DNA of 64,000 nt from Portulaca oleracea (taxonomy: Eukaryota > Streptophyta > Magnoliopsida > Caryophyllales > Portulacaceae). The notes under the pieces were generated by a model, which worked only from the letters and a program-made list of their open reading frames with translations, did no database searches and was not told where the DNA came from. Shown here one piece after another: positions 59,006-64,000 of the stretch (its first letter is position 1; each line of letters opens with the position of its first letter). The stretch lies in NCBI GenBank assembly GCA_029582165.1, contig CM055873.1, forward strand, positions 44,385,295 to 44,449,294, read 5' to 3'. A program made the translations under genes and the position numbers.

Positions 59006-59843
59006 TGTTGGGAATGTCCCGACAATGTTCGATATACACGGAGATTAAACCAAAGTAATATAGTAATTATATGTCTTGCTAGAGACCTCTATAATTAGTA
59101 ATTAAATATGTTTAATTACAACTATATTATTTGGTCCTACTGGGTCACACAAGTCAGTGCCCTGGAACAATGTATGTAACCTAAATAATATTGTATTATG
59201 TTTAGAAAAGTTGGAAACTGATTTCTGTGAGAAATCAGCCCAACACGGACCGAATTGGGCTCAACACGATCCGTGTTGAGACACCACGGTCCGTGGTGTC
59301 CATGGGCCGAATAATTGGACTCTCTGGAGTCCAACATGGACCGTGTTGATTCAACACGGACCGTGTTGGGCCTGAGAAGTGCGCCGTTGCGTTAAGTCGG
59401 CCCTTTAGGGTTTTGAACCCTTTCCCTATGTTTTCTAAACACTATATAAAGGGGTCTCTAGGAGAGATCATTCCACCACCAACTGCCTAAGACTCTTAGA
59501 GAGATACCAGGGTGATTTCCTGAGTTCCTCTCTCTTTTAGTTTGCAGTTCTAGTTTCAGGAAACATTCTCTGTTTCCCGAAACAATCTTACATACATCTT
59601 AGATTGAAATTCGTCTCGATCGAGTCGATCTAGCAATTGGGTTCCCGGAGTGCTGCGTGGACTTTTCAGTAGAGGGTTTCAGCGTTGGAATCTGGAAGGT
59701 CAACCTCTTCTTCAGCAGGAATTAGCGATCAGGTATAATTACTAAAGCCTCTGCAATTGTGTTGATTAATTGTTTATAACTGTTATAATATTCCTCCAAT
59801 TAATCTATATCTGTTTAGGAAATAGATAACGTAAAACCTAACA
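59006..59843 (+). repeat. Copia 3' LTR
   Basis: 838 bp, TGTTGGGAATG to CCTAACA, TATA box TATATAAA at 59453-59460. It differs from the 5' LTR by roughly 16 substitutions, mostly transitions, and lacks about 20 bases in the dyad cluster. Confidence 0.92.
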
Positions 59844-59911
59844 AACACGACAAGTAACACGGCAACAATCAAGGTTGGATCACACAACAAGTAATACGAC
59901 AACAATCAAGG
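59844..59911. repeat. Short tandem repeat at the Copia target
   Basis: Two units share GGATCACAC, ACAAGTAA and CAACAATCAAGG, with the first unit split by the Copia insertion (its GGATCACAC is at 40407-40415). Confidence 0.6.
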
Positions 59912-59956
59912 TAGCAAATAACATCTAAAACGCACCAAATCTCACTAAATGTTAAC

Positions 59957-60341
59957 TAGAACTGTTCAATAGTCGGGTCGGAAGTTTCTCACCCGTCGGC
60001 TCGAGCCCGCTTCGGGCGAGGTACCCTCGCCCCGAGCCCTGACCCTAGAGACCCGACTCGATACTTGACCCTACGGGACCCGGCCCAAGCCTTGACCCTA
60101 AGGGTCATGGGCCGGGTCAATGCGTTGACAAATATCCTAGATGGATTTTGTCTACACAAAAAACTTAAAACCTAATATGGGAGTTTTTTTAAAAAATTTA
60201 TGTATTTAGTCGGGTCGTTGAGTCGGGCCAGGTTACGGAGCCCTAGCCCAAGCCTGACCCAACCATGCTTCGAGGCCCCCACTTTTTCGGGCTTTTAACC
60301 AAGCCAGGCTGGATGGGTCCCCAGCTCGTTCAACAGGTCTA
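59957..60341. mobile_element. hAT-type MITE with perfect 8-bp target duplication
   Basis: ATGTTAAC occurs at 59949-59956 and 60342-60349. The ends are TAGAACTGTTCAA and CGTTCAACAGGTCTA (inverted). The interior is built of GACCC/GGGTC words (for example CCTGACCCTAGAGACCCGAC), giving a G+C-rich 385-bp body in AT-rich surroundings. Confidence 0.9.
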
Positions 60342-60349
60342 ATGTTAAC

Positions 60350-61170
60350 CAGTGATCACAATGAAAACCCAAGGCTCAAAACACATCCAAATGAACCTCA
60401 ACACCTTCATTGACATCCAATTGTTCTCTCAATTAATCAAGATCTCAAAATAGAAATTAAGATACCCAATAACACCCAAATATGCCAAATCATACGAACT
60501 AGACATAATTGAATCAAGGTGTGATACTTTGCATTCAAATGATCATTAACGAGTCAAAATAATATCCAAGGATTTCAATCCAACTCTTACTACTCGAATA
60601 CTCACCAAGGTGTATTCCAAGAACAATAAGAGTATAAGACATCCCAAATAACACCATGCAGCCAATAAACCCCAAACACAGCAGTTGGACAATTAAGTTC
60701 AAATTTGGACCACTTGTAGAAAATGGATCACCAAGCTAGGCATCAATCCAACATCAAATGAATCCAACTTTTTTTTTTTTTTTTTACCAACTCCCAACAC
60801 ACCAATATATATTAAGAACCAAGAGATGATAAAAAACACCAAGTAACACGCACTACTACATTTATAGCACTAGTACTTAGACCTGTGTGTTGCACGGGAC
60901 ACAACTAAACCATACGTATTGTTGAAATTGATGTTATATTTAAAAGAATAAAGAAAAAAAATAATGAAAAATAAAAAAATATATTTTTTTAATTTAAAAG
61001 AATAGTGCATATATGAAAAAAATAAGAAAAGAAAGAAGAGTCATCAATGTAAACATATACATATTAATGCGCACATTAATATTACATGATTTTTTTTAAA
61101 TTAAATAGGATCAATTATGAGTTTCCCAAAATGCCCTCATTAAAATCCACATATTTCGATCCTCACCCTT
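60350..61170. other. AT-rich spacer; no gene seen
   Basis: Non-coding, with a T-run at about 60767-60785. No element ends were recognised. Confidence 0.45.
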
Positions 61171-61171
61171 T

Positions 61172-61172
61172 G

Positions 61173-61256
<84 letters not shown>

Positions 61257-61344
61257 ATATACATATACATATATATACATACATATATATATATATATAT
61301 ATACATACATATATATATATATACATACATATATATATATATAT
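61172..61344. repeat. AT microsatellite with CATA interruptions
   Basis: About 70 bases of pure (AT)n followed by TATACATA and TATATACATACATA variants. The minus-strand frames of 64-80 codons across it (Tyr-Ile repeats) are artefacts. Confidence 0.95.
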
Positions 61345-62946
61345 GATATGCAACCATAACTAATTTTCATTATTGCTATATATGCAAATGCTTTCTTTTC
61401 TTTGTTGTATAATGTTGTCTCACCTCAATTAATTTTCAATCATATATGCACGCATGCAATGATTCCCTATTGTTTATTTACACTTTATTTGATGACCTTG
61501 TAAGTTAAATTTAATTAAAACATAGTGATATTAACAAGAGTTCGTGAAGGTTCGTGACTTAGCGAGCCAAGCCACAAGCTTAAATTTTTAGACTTGTCAT
61601 TGCAAGCTCACCCGTTGAGGCTAGCCTAGCCTCGAGCATGACAGGTTTGTATTCAGCTCCGCACATTTCTATGCCTAGATGCATCTCTTGATCGAAATGT
61701 AACTTTAATTAAACAAAGACCTAATACAAATATAATTGTATAGAATTGTCAGATCACAAATCCCATAGAATATTAAAGACACCATTTCTATGTGTTGGAG
61801 CCCAAGAGGAGGGTGAAGTTCACAATTAAGATCTACACACTAGGTAAGGACGTTAGAGCAAATTTCGTTGGTTTCAAACCAAGGATCAAAACACAGTGTA
61901 ACTGAAATATCTCATTAGATTTATAACAATCAAAGAACAAGTTACACTTACAAAACAAAACAAGAAGTAACAGCCCGAAGACAATTACTGATAGGATCAC
62001 TGACCAAGACTGAATGTCCTTGAGTCAGCTACAGATAAGGATCGTCGTAGGAAAAACCCTAGCGGCGATTTGGAACATGATGGATTACATTGAACCACAA
62101 ACTCACACAGCATTAGTCCGTCAAGGCTCTGCTACACACCATCTCTCCACCACATGTGGGCACAACGAATGCTCACCAAGGTCCTTGGCTATACCTTCAC
62201 TAGAGGTCCTTTACTGACTACCTTCACCACCGAACCTTGGTTACACACGGAGAAATCCCACCGGATTTCTTACTCTGCGATTACTTCCGTGGAATCGTTT
62301 GAGTTCTCAATTCTTCAATCGTCCCTTTTATAGAGGGCTTTGGATGCTTGAACTTGATTCATTCCAATGGTAACTTGCCTTCATTGTTGATTCTTTCCTT
62401 TTGTGTTGATGCTTCCTCAATCATCAATCATCCAACAGATTCTTTCCTTTTGGTCTTGTATTTGATTGCACAATCCTCCTGATTTGTTTTCCTTATGATT
62501 TATATCTACAAATAAATCACACAATCAAAATATATCCGAATATATATTATATACTCAAAATATATAATCAGATTATAGAATATAAGACAACTTCCATTTT
62601 CTAGATTTTGACTTTCATCAAAACCTAAGGTCCTTCGCAATGAAGGATCTTGACCCTGTCTTCAACACTATACATAAAATAAAATGGAAAAACAAAAGAA
62701 AGAAGAAGAAGAGGAAAGCTCATATATAAAGTTGGTATGAATAAAGAAAAGCTTGGATTAAACAAGACAAGATATGGAGGTTTACATTTAAAATCCCGAA
62801 AACACCACAGCTCGTACAAAAGGTTGGTACATTTAAATTCATATTCCAGTGGGCTCCCACCACACTCATGTTGTCAAATTCGTACTGCTACAAGTGGTGC
62901 TCAGTGGCCCCCACTGTACGGACACTCTCTAGTGTGTCTCTGTCAG
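61345..62946. other. Spacer and 3' flank of the IPT gene
   Basis: The right end is presumably the IPT 3' UTR. A TATA-like CTATAAAAGG on the minus strand near 62326-62336 has no gene behind it and may belong to an LTR remnant. No coding region was supported. Confidence 0.45.
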
Positions 62947-63978
62947 TCATGCGCCGTTTGCATACAAAGGAAACCCCATTGCTTCTGCACACTTTAGCTG
63001 CTCTCCATGGCTACTACAGCTGCAACTTGTGAATATGAAGCTACTACTACTACTACTATCCTTGAAATGACGCTTTTGCCCCTCTGCTTCTACCTCTTCG
63101 GTATTACTATTATACCCTCCTCCCTCTTCTTCCAAGAACTGGCCCACGATGGTGGCTGCGGGGCCCACTACATGTCGTTTCCATGCCTTGTCAGCGTCCT
63201 TCCCTTGCTTGAGGAATGCTTCTGTGGCGTCAATCCAGTGTAGGGCCCACCCGTGATGGTCCTCGAGCCGTTGGATCTTACTGCGCTGTCGTTTCACGAG
63301 CTCCCACGTGTTTAATTTGATGTCGTGGATCGCGTCCTCTAGTTTCCCCTTGGATCTCATGTACTTGTCCAGCTCGGGGACCCCTATGGCCCGCCTCAGC
63401 CCGCGGCTGTAGTCTGCATTGGGGCAGAAGAGCTCGCGAACTTCGCCCACGAGCCCTGCCGCCACCATCTGGTCCACCCGTACTGAAACAAACCGTTTCA
63501 GTACAAGTGGCGACACGTCTACCCAGATAAAGGAGTAGTCGTATCTTGACCTGAAGTAGATGTCCTCCACCAAGGACTGGATGAACGAGTTGGACCCGCC
63601 CGCCACAATAGGGAGCCTCCCGCGCCCGACTATTGAGTCAATAGCGTCCAAGGCATCACGGACGAAGTCAAACGCGGAATAATCCGCGTCCGGGTCATCT
63701 ATTATTCCCAACAAATGGTGAGGTACACCCCTACACTCCTCCTCAGTCACCTTATTGGTGACTATCTTAAGTCCTCTATAAATCTGAATTTTATCACAAT
63801 TGACTATTTCTGCTCCAAATTGGATGGCCAAGTCAATGGCAAGCTTAGACTTCCCCGTCCCCGTAGCGCCCATTATGATCAACACCTTGTCCTTCTGGCT
63901 ATGGATGGTGGAGATGAGGATTTCGCCCGGTGGGAAGCGAGAGAGAGGGTGTGCCAATTGGTTACACAAAGAAGGCAT
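62947..63978 (-). CDS. IPT: Adenylate isopentenyltransferase (cytokinin synthesis)
   Basis: Intronless 343-codon frame, as is usual for plant ATP/ADP-type IPT genes. It transfers dimethylallyl from DMAPP to N6 of ATP/ADP, the first step of cytokinin synthesis. Residues 37-44 are the P-loop GATGTGKS. CDKIQIYRGL (61-70) carries the conserved Asp (D62) after the beta strand. GVPHHLLG (84-91), GGSNSFIQSL (127-136) and the RRAIGVPEL and KRQRSKIQRL motifs follow in family order. The first about 30 residues (MPSLCNQLAHPLSRFPPGEI) are short, with weak transit-peptide character, so plastid targeting is uncertain. From about residue 285 there is a long low-complexity tail: EEEGGG, then a Ser-rich stretch (SSSSSS), ending YANGA, without a CaaX box. 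The sequence is closest in style to the IPT3/IPT5 group, but the exact paralogue cannot be fixed. Only 22 bases of upstream sequence are in the window, so the promoter is not visible. Confidence 0.95.
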   Translation of the reverse strand: MPSLCNQLAHPLSRFPPGEILISTIHSQKDKVLIIMGATGTGKSKLAIDLAIQFGAEIVNCDKIQIYRGLKIVTNKVTEEECRGVPHHLLGIIDDPDADYSAFDFVRDALDAIDSIVGRGRLPIVAGGSNSFIQSLVEDIYFRSRYDYSFIWVDVSPLVLKRFVSVRVDQMVAAGLVGEVRELFCPNADYSRGLRRAIGVPELDKYMRSKGKLEDAIHDIKLNTWELVKRQRSKIQRLEDHHGWALHWIDATEAFLKQGKDADKAWKRHVVGPAATIVGQFLEEEGGGYNSNTEEVEAEGQKRHFKDSSSSSSFIFTSCSCSSHGEQLKCAEAMGFPLYANGA

Positions 63979-64000
63979 TGCCTAGTTGATATTGATAAAT

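Larger units (their letters stand above)
40416..59843 (+). mobile_element. Ty1/Copia element, complete ends, dead interior
   Basis: Two LTRs (40416-41272 and 59006-59843), an iMet primer site (41274-41286) and a polypurine tract before the 3' LTR (AAGTGGGAGA, 58995-59004) bound a Copia element. The flanks CACAC and AACAC are a 5-bp duplication with one mismatch. Its interior is interrupted at 45440 by another element; without that insertion it is about 8.7 kb. Copia motifs appear in the order GAG-pre-integrase, integrase, reverse transcriptase, RNase H, but with stops and frameshifts throughout. Confidence 0.9.

Noticed and set aside
61111..61370. Minus-strand frames of 64-80 codons made of Tyr-Ile repeats
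   Set aside because: They are translations of the AT microsatellite and its CATA variants.
62326..62336. TATA-like CTATAAAAGG on the minus strand
   Set aside because: No reading frame or RNA gene lies downstream; may belong to an unidentified LTR remnant.
1..64000. CRISPR arrays, bacterial operons, organelle or rRNA genes
   Set aside because: No regular repeat-spacer array, Shine-Dalgarno pattern or rRNA signature was seen. tRNA genes could not be searched for rigorously by eye.

Overview
The window is plant nuclear DNA, most likely from a eudicot. It has intron-rich genes with GT..AG junctions, plant-type LTR retrotransposons, many MITE-like elements, telo-boxes, and long AT-rich spacers. 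No prokaryotic, organellar or viral gene set is visible. All coordinates were read by eye from the sequence. Family names come from recognised protein motifs, not from database searches.

There are four convincing host genes. Two neighbouring genes on the minus strand (5463-11970 and 14925-20502) encode DUF21/CNNM-type membrane proteins with a CBS-domain pair, of the family linked to Mg2+ transport. Each could be assembled into 13 exons giving one uninterrupted frame (470 and 483 codons), and the ten internal exons other than exon 10 have identical lengths, so they are a tandem duplicate pair. On the plus strand, 28029-34083 encodes Pescadillo (PES/NOP7), a 60S ribosome biogenesis factor, in 12 exons (587 codons), with a TATA box and telo-boxes at its 5' end. 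At the right edge, on the minus strand, 62947-63978 is an intronless adenylate isopentenyltransferase (IPT, cytokinin biosynthesis) whose promoter lies outside the window.

The rest is mostly transposons. From left to right: a long-TIR element cut by the window edge (1-485); a possible LTR remnant; a Stowaway-like MITE (3794-4008); between the two DUF21 genes, two Tourist-like MITEs (one inside a hAT-like element) and a further MITE; a solo LTR with a perfect 5-bp target duplication (22237-22948) inside a LINE relic; a 2.8-kb long inverted repeat in the same relic (23453-26212), one arm of which carries a further insertion; another Stowaway-like MITE (27495-27765); and a Mutator-type MITE with a perfect 9-bp duplication just after Pescadillo (34510-34853).

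The 34.9-59.8 kb interval is a nest of LTR elements: a minus-strand Ty3/Gypsy gag-protease relic (to 40412), then 3 bp away a Copia element (40416-59843) with intact, about 98% identical LTRs but a dead coding interior. Inside the Copia integrase is a 10.7-kb element (45440-56166) with 2-kb LTRs, a perfect 5-bp duplication (GGGTA), an Ogre/Tat-type tRNA-Arg-like primer site and only a gag gene. It looks like a non-autonomous TR-GAG element, its LTRs and leader are packed with a CGCGGAT/CGTGGAT motif, and it is the most unusual object here. A hAT-type MITE with a perfect 8-bp duplication (59957-60341) and a long AT microsatellite (about 61172-61344) separate this nest from the IPT gene.
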